64,000 nt of DNA. Origin: Micavibrio_B sp964399985 (GTDB taxonomy: Bacteria; Pseudomonadota; Alphaproteobacteria; Micavibrionales; Micavibrionaceae). The notes below the pieces were generated by a model. The model had not been told where the DNA came from. It worked only from the letters and a program-made list of their open reading frames with translations, and searched no databases. The translations under genes and the position numbers were made by a program. Shown here in pieces: positions 33,628-41,987 of the stretch (position 1 is its first letter; every line of letters starts with the position of its first letter). Location of the stretch: contig CAYNRY010000001.1 in the NCBI GenBank assembly GCA_964399985.1, positions 1,054,001-1,118,000 of the forward strand, read 5' to 3'.

Positions 33628-34350
33628 TTAACGTTCTGATAAAATCTGTACAAATATATAGTAAGTACCTGTCGTATTTTGTCGACAATACGCCCCGACA
33701 GATGGAACGTCAGGATTGGCGTATTCTTCTATATATGTTGAAGCCAATGTGCCGTCATAAGCAATAAGGGAGCCGCTTACTACAGGCACTGGCGGCTCTC
33801 CTCCCGGGTTTGTCACCTTGAGGATGTCATTAATAGCCAGACATGTTTCTCTCGTTAAAAACGGCTGGTTATAAAATAAGTCGTTGGCTGATTCAGTGCC
33901 TGATGCAGCATCAGTGCCAATACCCTTTATTTGCCCGACCTGAATCCTTACATGTCCTGATTTTATGCTGGTCAATGTTGGTGCTAAACTATTTGCAATG
34001 GGAATAGTTGGCACTACAGCCCCACCTTTTGCATCGAAAATATGACATATCATTGTCGCCGGGGCATTGGAATTGGCGGCATTTAAATCAGCGTTACTCG
34101 TTGTTTGAAAAATTGCACTGGTAAAATCAAGCGTATAATCAGTGCACCCATTGGAGATCTTGACGCGCATTACTGCATTTCTTACAGCCGCACCGAATTG
34201 GATTATTTGTGCCGCATTGGCGCGCACTTTATCCTTAGAAATTGAAGTGCTTCCATTCCGTGTGAATGAAGTTACCGCATAAGAAAGAGCCGCAAAGAGC
34301 GCAACGGCAATTAGAATTAGAAAAAGAACATTTCCAGATTGTCGTCGCAT
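33628..34350 (-). CDS. Pilin-like single-pass exported protein lacking Glu5
   Basis: The protein has 240 residues. A very short basic leader (MRRQSG) precedes a hydrophobic N-terminal helix NVLFLILIAVALFAALSYAV. This looks like a class III prepilin signal with Gly at -1, but Glu at +5 is absent (Leu instead). The extracytoplasmic domain is Ser/Thr/Asn-rich with about four Cys ('SNGCTDY', 'TMICHIFD', 'ETCLAIND', 'AYCRQN'). Proteins with a GNVLFLILIAVALFAALSYA start recur in alphaproteobacterial genomes as orphans. It may be a minor pseudopilin-like protein (GspK also lacks Glu5) or a plain membrane-anchored protein. Confidence 0.65.
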   Translation of the reverse strand: MRRQSGNVLFLILIAVALFAALSYAVTSFTRNGSTSISKDKVRANAAQIIQFGAAVRNAVMRVKISNGCTDYTLDFTSAIFQTTSNADLNAANSNAPATMICHIFDAKGGAVVPTIPIANSLAPTLTSIKSGHVRIQVGQIKGIGTDAASGTESANDLFYNQPFLTRETCLAINDILKVTNPGGEPPVPVVSGSLIAYDGTLASTYIEEYANPDVPSVGAYCRQNTTGTYYIFVQILSER

Positions 34351-34691
34351 AATTTCCTAAATAAGAAAACAGAAGAAAATTATACAAGGATACGGAAATG
34401 GTGCAAGGAGAAACCCTTTATCAAAGGGAAAAGGTTTTAAATACGAATATCCAAAGTCCTGAAGATTTTTAGGGTTTATCATTCCCCGAATTGCATAGCA
34501 ATTCTAGGGGAATCCAGAAGTGTCCATGGATCGCCTTAGAATTGCTTTACAATTCAGAAGATGACAGTAAGTTTTTTAGAACATCCATTGCGTTTTCCCC
34601 GCGCAAGCGGAGATCTCGGCTAGGCCGTTTCTCTGGATCACCGCTTTCGCGGGGAAAGCAAATTTTTTCTTATTTTTGGAATCAAAAACAA
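34351..34691. repeat. Intergenic region with two degenerate palindromic elements
   Basis: This 341-base gap has no gene. A first diverged element spans about 34479-34565: TCATTCCCCGAATTGCATAG ... TTCAGAAGATGAC, with AATTGC-type inner arms. A second spans about 34591-34659: TTTTCCCCGCGCAAGCGGAG ... CCGCTTTCGCGGGGAAAGC. Both keep the arm layout of the GTCATTCC element but with changed cores. The first 120 bases show only A-rich sequence, the likely promoter zone of the pilin-like gene. Confidence 0.65.
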
Positions 34692-35897
34692 CTAAGCCTT
34701 ATACTGCGCCATGAGTTTTAAAGCTTGCTCGTAACCAAGACCTTCGAAATAAGCGACAGCCATATTGAATGAAACCGGATCGGTTCTTTCCGCGCTGCCA
34801 CGGATTTTAGCCGTCATCAGATAGACAGATATGAAATCATCGCGAGTCATACGCTGGCTGCGAAGCAATGCCGCCAGACTATGTCCGCTTTCAGGCTTTA
34901 ACAGTTCGATGATTTTCGTCGCGCGTATGGTGGACACGCTCGACATCTGGGCAACAAAGGATGAAATCTGGCCACGTTTGAGCGTTTTGATCATCAGCTC
35001 GGATGTCAACAACCCCTTCTCTTTAAAGAGATTGGCCGCCTTGATCATGGCCGGTGTCGGTTCGAAATCGTTCTTAGGCTCTGCGGCGAATTCCTGCAGG
35101 ATGTCTTTAACGGATTCAAGAACGCTCATCTCGTTTTGCAGCGATGAAGAAATAGCTTTTTCCATTTCTTGACCGACTAGCGCATAGATCTTGCGCGTGA
35201 TCGCATCCGGAATATCCTGTCTGGTTAATAGTGGACGAGCGACGTCTTTGGATTTCTCCGCCAGCTCGGTCAGAACTTCCAGAGCGAAATTGCTAAAATG
35301 AACCGTCTCATTTTGCGCCAGCATCGTTGCCGTTGCGATATCGCGTGTATCGGCAAGCGCATCGACAACAGGCTCGTTCAGATTATGGCGCGCGGCAATC
35401 GCTTGCCAGTAATTGGAATCTTTGGACTGAATTAAATATAAAAGATCGAGATCGTTCAAAACAGGCGAGCTGCGAAGGATGGTTTCCGCAACGCCAATCT
35501 CGTCTTGCGCCATAAACAGGACAAGGCGCAGCGGCGCATTTTCGAGAACGGATAGACGCTCGGCCACGGCCTGACGCAGATCTTTCTCCGCCTGACGCAT
35601 CAGGTTGATCAAGATATCGGCGATCAGTTCTTTTTCGGTTTGCTTTAAATCCATGGCCAGAAGGCCGGATACGATATGCGACAACTCGGAACGTGCTTCC
35701 GGTTGCTTGTCTTCTGCCAATTGATAAATACGGTGACTGTCATAAAGACGAACCAGTAACGGTTCGACGTCTTTTGTGTGTCCCAGCGTGCCCCAAGCCA
35801 TAAGTGCTTCCCTAATGCTCAACTCTAGCTTCCTCACACCGCCCGTGGGATTGATGAAATTTAAAAATAACTGCCCCTGTTGCAGCCATTTCCACAC
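34692..35897 (-). CDS. DUF2336 domain protein
   Basis: The protein has 401 residues and is entirely helical, without signal or membrane segments. Heat-like units recur, such as 'DLLYLIQSKDSNYWQAIAAR' followed by 'NLNEPVVDALADTRDIATAT', and then 'LLTRQDIPDAITRKIYALVG'. This pattern matches the DUF2336 family of alphaproteobacteria, whose function is unknown. The C-terminal 100 residues (ISSFVAQMSSVSTIRATKII) form a conserved second block. It stands alone between intergenic gaps. A cytoplasmic scaffold or regulator role is only a guess from the fold. Confidence 0.75.
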   Translation of the reverse strand: MWKWLQQGQLFLNFINPTGGVRKLELSIREALMAWGTLGHTKDVEPLLVRLYDSHRIYQLAEDKQPEARSELSHIVSGLLAMDLKQTEKELIADILINLMRQAEKDLRQAVAERLSVLENAPLRLVLFMAQDEIGVAETILRSSPVLNDLDLLYLIQSKDSNYWQAIAARHNLNEPVVDALADTRDIATATMLAQNETVHFSNFALEVLTELAEKSKDVARPLLTRQDIPDAITRKIYALVGQEMEKAISSSLQNEMSVLESVKDILQEFAAEPKNDFEPTPAMIKAANLFKEKGLLTSELMIKTLKRGQISSFVAQMSSVSTIRATKIIELLKPESGHSLAALLRSQRMTRDDFISVYLMTAKIRGSAERTDPVSFNMAVAYFEGLGYEQALKLMAQYKA

Positions 35898-36086
35898 ACT
35901 CTATTCGTTAGAATTTCTATGAATTCTTTTATTAGTCTTACCTATTATGCTCCCGAAAGATTTACAGAGAATTAATATCGAAAATGTCTAAAATTAAAAA
36001 TATGGGGATGAGGTGAAACGAATTCTTAAGATGTTTTGTAATAAACTGGGAATCATCATAAACATCTAGGGAACTTCTCGGGGCAC

Positions 36087-36344
36087 ATGGTTACTCTTTC
36101 TCCAGTTACCACTTCTACAGTGAATGTGAATTTTAATCGCGAACAGGCACCTGTTCGTGACGAAGCTGCTGTAAAAGAGCGCCTTCAAACCACTCAAGCC
36201 TCCGGCTCGAACGTGGCAAAAACCGAAAATAGCACGCAGAAAAACTATCGCCAGCAGCAGGATTTTGCCGATGCCCGCCTGCCCGACCCGACATCCAACG
36301 TCAACGGCAACCGTCGCGGCAGCTTGCTGGATTTATCCGTTTAA
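36087..36344 (+). CDS. Small hypothetical protein, 85 residues
   Basis: The product has 85 residues and begins MVTLSPVTTSTVNVNFNREQ. It is hydrophilic, rich in Gln, Asn, Ser and Arg, probably largely disordered, and ends GNRRGSLLDLSV. A 'RGs.lDl.v' C-terminus is common in small alphaproteobacterial orphans. No membrane segment or Cys is present. Codon use is like that of its neighbours and the frame is clean, but no strong Shine-Dalgarno is visible (CTCGGGGCACATGG). It is separated by 14 bases from the convergent amn gene. Confidence 0.5.
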   Translation: MVTLSPVTTSTVNVNFNREQAPVRDEAAVKERLQTTQASGSNVAKTENSTQKNYRQQQDFADARLPDPTSNVNGNRRGSLLDLSV

Positions 36345-36358
36345 TCATTGAAATTAAA

Positions 36359-37858
36359 TTACTGAAACGCCACTTCGTTGAAACTGCGCAGCTTACGGCT
36401 ATGCAGTTTTTCCGGACCTATTTCACGCAATAGCGCCATGGTCAAAAGCCCGATTTGCAAATGCTGTTCTACCCTCTGGCGGTAGAAACTCTCAGCCATC
36501 CCGGGCAATTTTAGCTGTCCGTGCAAGGGCTTATCCGAAACACATAACAAAGTGCCGTAAGGAACGCGGAAGCGGAACCCGTTGGCGGCAATCGTGCCGG
36601 ATTCCATATCAAGCGCTATCGCCCGGCTCTGGCTCAATTTCGTATTTTGGCGAATGGCCGGACGCAGCTCCCAGTTGCGGTCATCGACCGTAGCGACCGT
36701 ACCGGTACGCATGATTTTCTTTAAATCATAACCGTTTAGCCCCGTTACCTGAGAAACTGCTTGCTCAAGCGCAATTTGGATTTCCGACAAGGCCGGAACC
36801 GGAATACTTGGATGAAGATCGCGGAACAAGACATTGTCTTCCCTTAGATATCCGTGCGCCAATACATAGTCGCCGATGCTTTGAGAATTACGAAGCCCCG
36901 CACAGTGGCCGAGCATTAGCCAGGCATGAGGACGCAAGACCGCGACGTGATCGGTAATGGTTTTGGCATTGGACGGCCCGACGCCGATATTGATCATCGT
37001 GATACCGGAACCGTCTTTACGTTTCAGGTGATAGGCCGGCATTTGCGGCATGCGACGCAGTGCCTCGCCCGGCGCATCCGCCGGAAGTCCGGTTACGTTT
37101 TTGTTATAAGTGATCTTATTGCCCGGCTCGACAAAGGCTTCATATTCGCTATCGATCCCGGACGGGTCGCCATGCGCCATGATATTGTTACAGATGCGTG
37201 AAAACTCATCGATATAGAATTGATAGTTCGTCAGGATCACATAATTCTGGAAGTGCGCGGCGCTTGTCGCCGTATAATGGCGAAGGCGCATCAGGCTTAA
37301 ATCGACGCGCGGCGCTGTAAACAAAGCCAGCGGAGCGGCCTGCCCTTCTTTAACATGGTAAGTACCGTTGGCGATTTCGTCATCCATCAGGGTTAGATCG
37401 GGAATGTCGAACACATTCGGGAGCATCTCCATATGTTCACGGGTCAGGTCTTTCTCGATATGAAAGCCTTCGCCGAGCGCGAAATGGATAGGAATTCTGA
37501 CATCGCTGACACCGATTTCGATTTCATCGTTATGGGTCGCAAGGAGCAATTTCATCTGCTCGAGATAATAGCGGTCGTAAATATCAGGCTGCGTTAATGT
37601 CGTTTCATAAACGCCCGGGTGGGACACAAAACCGTAAGCGAGGCGTGTATCGAGGCGGCGAGAGTCATCGACTTTCAATCGCATATAAGGATAGCATGCC
37701 GAGATGCGTTCTTTTTCAATCTTCGCGGACAGGCCGAATTCGCGGAAACTTTCGCGCAGGAAAGTGGAATTCGTATCGTAAATTTCTTTTATATAGGAAT
37801 AAGCGTCTTCGGCTTTGGTGAATTTTTTGGCTCTGAAGGCCTTAGGTGTCTTGATCAT
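36359..37858 (-). CDS. amn: AMP nucleosidase
   Basis: The protein has 499 residues, the usual length. It hydrolyses AMP to adenine and ribose 5-phosphate and belongs to the PNP/UDP phosphorylase superfamily. The catalytic domain (about 260-480) has TMINIGVGPSNAKTITDHVA, 'LRPHAWLMLGHCAGLRNSQ', 'GDYVLAHGYLREDNVL' and IALDMESGTIAANGFRFRVP, the last with the conserved DMES. The N-terminal ~190 residues are the AMN regulatory domain. It points the same way as ftsY, with a 38-base gap. Confidence 0.93.
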   Translation of the reverse strand: MIKTPKAFRAKKFTKAEDAYSYIKEIYDTNSTFLRESFREFGLSAKIEKERISACYPYMRLKVDDSRRLDTRLAYGFVSHPGVYETTLTQPDIYDRYYLEQMKLLLATHNDEIEIGVSDVRIPIHFALGEGFHIEKDLTREHMEMLPNVFDIPDLTLMDDEIANGTYHVKEGQAAPLALFTAPRVDLSLMRLRHYTATSAAHFQNYVILTNYQFYIDEFSRICNNIMAHGDPSGIDSEYEAFVEPGNKITYNKNVTGLPADAPGEALRRMPQMPAYHLKRKDGSGITMINIGVGPSNAKTITDHVAVLRPHAWLMLGHCAGLRNSQSIGDYVLAHGYLREDNVLFRDLHPSIPVPALSEIQIALEQAVSQVTGLNGYDLKKIMRTGTVATVDDRNWELRPAIRQNTKLSQSRAIALDMESGTIAANGFRFRVPYGTLLCVSDKPLHGQLKLPGMAESFYRQRVEQHLQIGLLTMALLREIGPEKLHSRKLRSFNEVAFQ

Positions 37859-37896
37859 AAATGTCCTTTATTTTCAGTATACTAAAAATAAAGGTT

Positions 37897-39057
37897 TTAA
37901 GAAAGTCCTACCAGCGCCTTGGCAAAGGCTTCCGGCCTGAAGGGTTGAAGGTCTTCAATCCCCTCGCCGACGCCGACGGCGTAGACAGGAATGCCGAATT
38001 GATCGGCCAGAGCGACAACGACGCCGCCTTTGGCAGAGCCATCAAGCTTGGTCACGACAAGCCCCGTGATCTGAACCATACTCATAAATATCTCGACCTG
38101 AGAAATCGCGTTCTGTCCGGTCGTGGCATCGAGCACCAGAATGACTTCATGCGGCACGGTTTCGTTCTTTTTCTTGATGACGCGAACGACTTTTTGCAAC
38201 TCTTCCATCAAATTAGTTTTGTTCTGCAAACGTCCTGCTGTATCGATCATTAATATATCCATGTTATCGGCAATGGCTTTCTCATAGGCTTCGAAAGAAA
38301 CCGCCGCTGCGTCCGCGCCGATATCCTTGGCAATAAGCGGCGACATCGTACGATCCGCCCAGACTTTGAGTTGCTCGATCGCCGCCGCGCGGAATGTATC
38401 CGCCGCCGCGATAATGACTTTTTTCTTAAGCTTGAAATGCAGCAGATGCGCGAGCTTGCCGATAGTGGTGGTTTTACCGGCTCCATTGACGCCGCAGATA
38501 AGATAAACGCGCGGACCGTCTTCCGGTTTTTTGGTTTCAAGTGCATAGGCCGATTTCTTGAGAATTTCGGCGATGTCCTGCGCAAGGATGGATTTTACTT
38601 CATCCGCGCTCACGTCTTTTTCAAATTTTCGTGCGCGGAATTGATCGACCAGCATCGCGGCTGTTTTCGGACCCAAATCAGCTTCGATAAGAATGTCTTC
38701 AAGCGTTTCGTAACTTGCGGCATCTAATTTACGTTTAAACAGATCGCTCAAGCCCAGATCGAGTTTATTGGAGGATTTGGAAAGACCTTTGGTTAGCTGC
38801 GAAAACCAGCCGCCACCATTATCATCTATTTCACGCGGCTCACGGGATGGAGACATATTATCAGGTATCGGCGTTACTTCGACGCTATCTATAATCTCGG
38901 TTTCCGTTTGTTCGAGATCATGCTTCAGCTCCGGGCTGATATCGCTTTCGTCTTCGACTGGCTCCAGATCGGGCTCGCGCGGATGATGCAGGATCTTGTC
39001 ATCCCGTTCATCCTGCTCTTGTGCTGCCGCATTATTTTTCTTGCGCCAGAAAACCAT
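37897..39057 (-). CDS. ftsY: Signal recognition particle receptor FtsY
   Basis: The protein has 386 residues. An acidic A-domain (about 1-85) is followed by the N domain and the SRP GTPase G domain. Motifs are G1 CGVNGAGKTTTIGKLAHLL, 'AADTFRAAAIEQLKVWADR', G3 'MIDTAGRLQNKTNLMEEL' and G4 VTKLDGSAKGG. It docks ribosome-SRP complexes at the membrane; its partner Ffh is encoded at 41988. It lies downstream of mtaB in the dapF-mtaB-ftsY arrangement common in alphaproteobacteria. Confidence 0.96.
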   Translation of the reverse strand: MVFWRKKNNAAAQEQDERDDKILHHPREPDLEPVEDESDISPELKHDLEQTETEIIDSVEVTPIPDNMSPSREPREIDDNGGGWFSQLTKGLSKSSNKLDLGLSDLFKRKLDAASYETLEDILIEADLGPKTAAMLVDQFRARKFEKDVSADEVKSILAQDIAEILKKSAYALETKKPEDGPRVYLICGVNGAGKTTTIGKLAHLLHFKLKKKVIIAAADTFRAAAIEQLKVWADRTMSPLIAKDIGADAAAVSFEAYEKAIADNMDILMIDTAGRLQNKTNLMEELQKVVRVIKKKNETVPHEVILVLDATTGQNAISQVEIFMSMVQITGLVVTKLDGSAKGGVVVALADQFGIPVYAVGVGEGIEDLQPFRPEAFAKALVGLS

Positions 39058-39112
39058 AAAATCCTCAATTCAAATGCTGATAAGTATATTTTGAGCCTGT
39101 GAACGGCAAAGG

Positions 39113-40393
39113 TCAAGCGGCAAGTTTACCAATAAGATGAGCGTTTTCCACGCCTGTAATTTCAATATCAAATAATGCACCAACGGCAAGATTTTGTTCC
39201 AGTTTAACCGCCGCGAAATGCTCAGTGCGACCAATGCTGTCATTTTCGACAATAATCTGGCGTTTAAAGCCAACATGCTTATTCAAGAAACTTTGCATTT
39301 GTGTTTCGCCGAGCGAACGAAGTTTGGCCGCGCGTTCTTTTCGCAATGCGATATCGACCTGCGGCATTTTCGCCGCCGGTGTCATCGGGCGCGGTGAATA
39401 CGGGAAAATATGCAGGAAAGTTAAATCGCATTCCTTGACGAGATTATAGGTATTTTCAAACATATCGTCGGTTTCTGTCGGGAAGCCCGCAATAATGTCG
39501 CAACCGAACACCATATCGGGACGATATGAACGCGCACGGTCACACATAGCAATCGCATCATGGCGCAGATGGCGACGTTTCATACGCTTTAAAATCATAT
39601 CATCGCCCGCCTGCAAACTCATATGCAGATGCGGCATCAAACGCGGCTCTTCGGCGATCAGTCGCCAGAGATCATCATCGATTTCAACTGGGTCAAGCGA
39701 GGACAAGCGCAGTCGTGGCAGTTCGGGGACAGACGCGAGGACTCGCCTGATCATCTGGCCTAATGTTGGTTCGCCGGGTAAATCATTACCGTAGGATGTA
39801 ACGTCCACTCCGGTCATAACGATTTCATTAAATCCGGCGGCGACAAGTTTACGGACCTGCTGAGTAATTTCTTCAACTGTTACCGAGCGCGAATTTCCGC
39901 GGCCATAGGGAATGATGCAAAACGTGCAGCGGTGGTCGCAGCCGTTTTGCACTTGTATAAACGCGCGGGCGTGGCCTTCAAAACCTTCGATCAGATGGGA
40001 CGCGGTTTCGCGTACCGACATGATATCGTTGACGATAACTTTTTCGTCTTTTTTCAGGCCCCAAGTTTCGGCCTTCAGTTTCATGTCGTTGCCGATGACC
40101 TGATCGACTTCCGGCATATCGGTAAACATCTTCGGATTGATCTGCGCCGCGCATCCAGTGACGATAATTTTCATGTCCGGATTTTCTTTGCGGGCTTTCC
40201 GGATCGCTTGACGCGCCTGACGCTCGGCTTCTAACGTCACCGCACAGGTATTGAAGATCATCGAATTTTCCAAACCTGCATCTTTCGCATGGGTTTTCAT
40301 CACCTCGCTTTCATAAGCATTAAGGCGGCAACCAAAGGTCTGGATTTTAGGCTCAGTGGACATGGGAGGTTTATGGACTAAAATGGCCCTCAT
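39113..40393 (-). CDS. mtaB: MtaB-type tRNA methylthiotransferase (radical SAM)
   Basis: The protein has 426 residues. It is a radical SAM enzyme that converts t6A37 to ms2t6A37 in ANN-decoding tRNAs. The N-terminal UPF0004 cluster ligands are in TFGCRLNAYESEV, 'IFNTCAVTLEAE' and 'VTGCAAQIN', and the SAM cluster is in QNGCDHRCTFCIIPYGRG (CxxxCxxC). The FGCRLNAYE variant indicates MtaB rather than MiaB. The C-terminal TRAM-like end is short. An alternative start ten codons in (MSTEPKIQTFG) is closer to the family norm; neither has a good Shine-Dalgarno. Confidence 0.92.
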   Translation of the reverse strand: MRAILVHKPPMSTEPKIQTFGCRLNAYESEVMKTHAKDAGLENSMIFNTCAVTLEAERQARQAIRKARKENPDMKIIVTGCAAQINPKMFTDMPEVDQVIGNDMKLKAETWGLKKDEKVIVNDIMSVRETASHLIEGFEGHARAFIQVQNGCDHRCTFCIIPYGRGNSRSVTVEEITQQVRKLVAAGFNEIVMTGVDVTSYGNDLPGEPTLGQMIRRVLASVPELPRLRLSSLDPVEIDDDLWRLIAEEPRLMPHLHMSLQAGDDMILKRMKRRHLRHDAIAMCDRARSYRPDMVFGCDIIAGFPTETDDMFENTYNLVKECDLTFLHIFPYSPRPMTPAAKMPQVDIALRKERAAKLRSLGETQMQSFLNKHVGFKRQIIVENDSIGRTEHFAAVKLEQNLAVGALFDIEITGVENAHLIGKLAA

Positions 40394-40420
40394 TTCATTA
40401 TAAAAATAAGATTAAGCTGT

Positions 40421-40978
40421 TTAATAAGGAACAGGCTCCATATCGTCAAAACTAGTTTTTGGGACACAGCGATTTAAAAGATGTTGCGCGTTATTGTAAT
40501 CTTCATCGAAACCGTCTTCGCAAGGCTTGCTAATAAGCATCACATTTTCAATTAAAGCTTTAGCTTCTTCATAATTTGAAATCTCATTCCTGTAGTTTTT
40601 ATCAAGAAGTATTTCCGCTAATTTCAACTGAATAGATAGATTTTGCGGAAAGAGTTTTAAACCCTTCCGCAAAGTTTCCTCAGTTTTTACAAATAGCTGG
40701 GCTACGAAAGAAGGTCCGGCCAAATATTTAACATTTCTCGAGTGAGCAAGCTGATCCAAATGTCGTGCACAACATTCATAATCTTCTGCCTTTCTTTCAA
40801 GCGGCAAAACTGTATTTAAATAGAATCCCGCGACAAAAATATCATTGATATCACTGCTTGTATGGGCAAGATCATCTCGCAAATATAAGTTATCAAGTAA
40901 TTGAATAAGACGTAATTCAAGTGGTTCATTCGAACCTGCCGCCCTATCAAAATCATCTTCAAAGCTATCCATTATCAA
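40421..40978 (-). CDS. A+T-rich orphan protein, possibly TPR-like
   Basis: The protein has 185 residues, soluble and acidic, with no signal or membrane segment. A TPR-like helix pair is suggested by TEETLRKGLKLFPQNLSIQL and the following 'LAEILLDK', and by 'YEEAKALIENVML'. I do not recognise a family. Base composition is about 34-35% G+C over sampled lines, against about 58% in a sampled line of mtaB. It interrupts the dapF-mtaB pair. Both facts suggest a recent acquisition. Confidence 0.6.
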   Translation of the reverse strand: MIMDSFEDDFDRAAGSNEPLELRLIQLLDNLYLRDDLAHTSSDINDIFVAGFYLNTVLPLERKAEDYECCARHLDQLAHSRNVKYLAGPSFVAQLFVKTEETLRKGLKLFPQNLSIQLKLAEILLDKNYRNEISNYEEAKALIENVMLISKPCEDGFDEDYNNAQHLLNRCVPKTSFDDMEPVPY

Positions 40979-41012
40979 CCTCTGATAACGTCAATACTTA
41001 ATTTTCCAGAAT

Positions 41013-41834
41013 TCAGTCAAGAAAATACTGCCCTGAAAAGACGTACTCATAGCCGCCGGTCATGAGAACATGGCCGTCAGTTTCGCGCCATTCGATGCCT
41101 AAAGGGCCGCCGTCCATGATGATTGTTACTTTTCGCTCAGTTAGGCCACGGCGGATGGCAGCAACCGCCGTGGCGCAGGCGCCTGAACCACAAGCCAATG
41201 TAATCCCTGCCCCGCGTTCCCAAACGCGCATACGAATTGTTAGCCGATCCATGACTTCAGCGAATTCGATATTCGCCCGCTCCGGAAATAGTGGATGAGT
41301 TTCCAGAGAGGGGCCGTAGTTTTCGATCTTCTGTTTTTCAACATCAGAAATAAAAAATACCGCATGGGGATTGCCCATATTGACCGCCACGGGATCGGAA
41401 AAAGGCCCTGCCCCGATTTTTAGGTGAAGCGTGTCGCGCTCATGCGCCAGAGGGATTTGATCCCAGCCGAGTTTGGCTTCACCCATATCAACGGTAATAG
41501 TTTTATCATCGACGCGGACGCATTCCAGCAAACCTGAAATGGTTTCAAGAACGATTTTACCCTTGCCAGCTTCTTTTAAAATAATATCGGCGATACAACG
41601 CGTAGCATTCCCGCAAGCGCCAGCTTCAGAACCGTCAGGGTTGTAAATCCGCATAAAAGCATCTGCTTTCGATGAGGCTTCAATCACGATAAACTGGTCA
41701 CAACCGATTCCAAAACGGCGGTTTGCCATTTGCTTTATAAGCTTCGGATTCAGATTAAGGAGCGCTTTGCGCCCATCCAGCACGATAAAATCGTTGCCAA
41801 GAGCCTGCATTTTAAGGAAATCGAGCGTTTTCAT
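41013..41834 (-). CDS. dapF: Diaminopimelate epimerase
   Basis: The protein has 273 residues. It epimerises LL- to meso-diaminopimelate for lysine and peptidoglycan synthesis. The two catalytic Cys lie in AGACGNATRCIAD and TLACGSGACATAV, in the two pseudo-symmetric halves. 'KMQALGNDFIVLDGR' is the typical start and 'MGNPHAVFF' is present. It is divergent from ffh across 153 bases. Confidence 0.96.
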   Translation of the reverse strand: MKTLDFLKMQALGNDFIVLDGRKALLNLNPKLIKQMANRRFGIGCDQFIVIEASSKADAFMRIYNPDGSEAGACGNATRCIADIILKEAGKGKIVLETISGLLECVRVDDKTITVDMGEAKLGWDQIPLAHERDTLHLKIGAGPFSDPVAVNMGNPHAVFFISDVEKQKIENYGPSLETHPLFPERANIEFAEVMDRLTIRMRVWERGAGITLACGSGACATAVAAIRRGLTERKVTIIMDGGPLGIEWRETDGHVLMTGGYEYVFSGQYFLD

Positions 41835-41935
41835 GGCTTTACCTGACTGAAATTAATTGACCTATGTCTACTCTTAAGGCATATAAGCATCAACAAAAAT
41901 CCCGTTACGTCCCGACCGACGTGCCTGAGGGTACC

Positions 41936-41965
41936 CCCCAATCTGCGAGGTTTCGCTCATTGGGG
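41936..41965 (+). promoter_or_regulatory. Hairpin in the ffh leader
   Basis: CCCCAAT (41936-41942) pairs with ATTGGGG (41959-41965), and inside it GCGA (41945-41948) pairs with TCGC (41953-41956) around GGTT. The hairpin ends 12 bases before the GAGG Shine-Dalgarno of ffh. No T-run follows, so it is not a terminator. It could modulate translation or mRNA stability. Confidence 0.5.
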
Positions 41966-41987
41966 TCAATTGCTATTGAGGTTTTGA

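Noticed and set aside
41880..41987. Possible 4.5S (SRP) RNA next to ffh
   Set aside because: The conserved GGAA-loop and asymmetric bulge sequence of SRP RNA is not present; only a short hairpin is seen.
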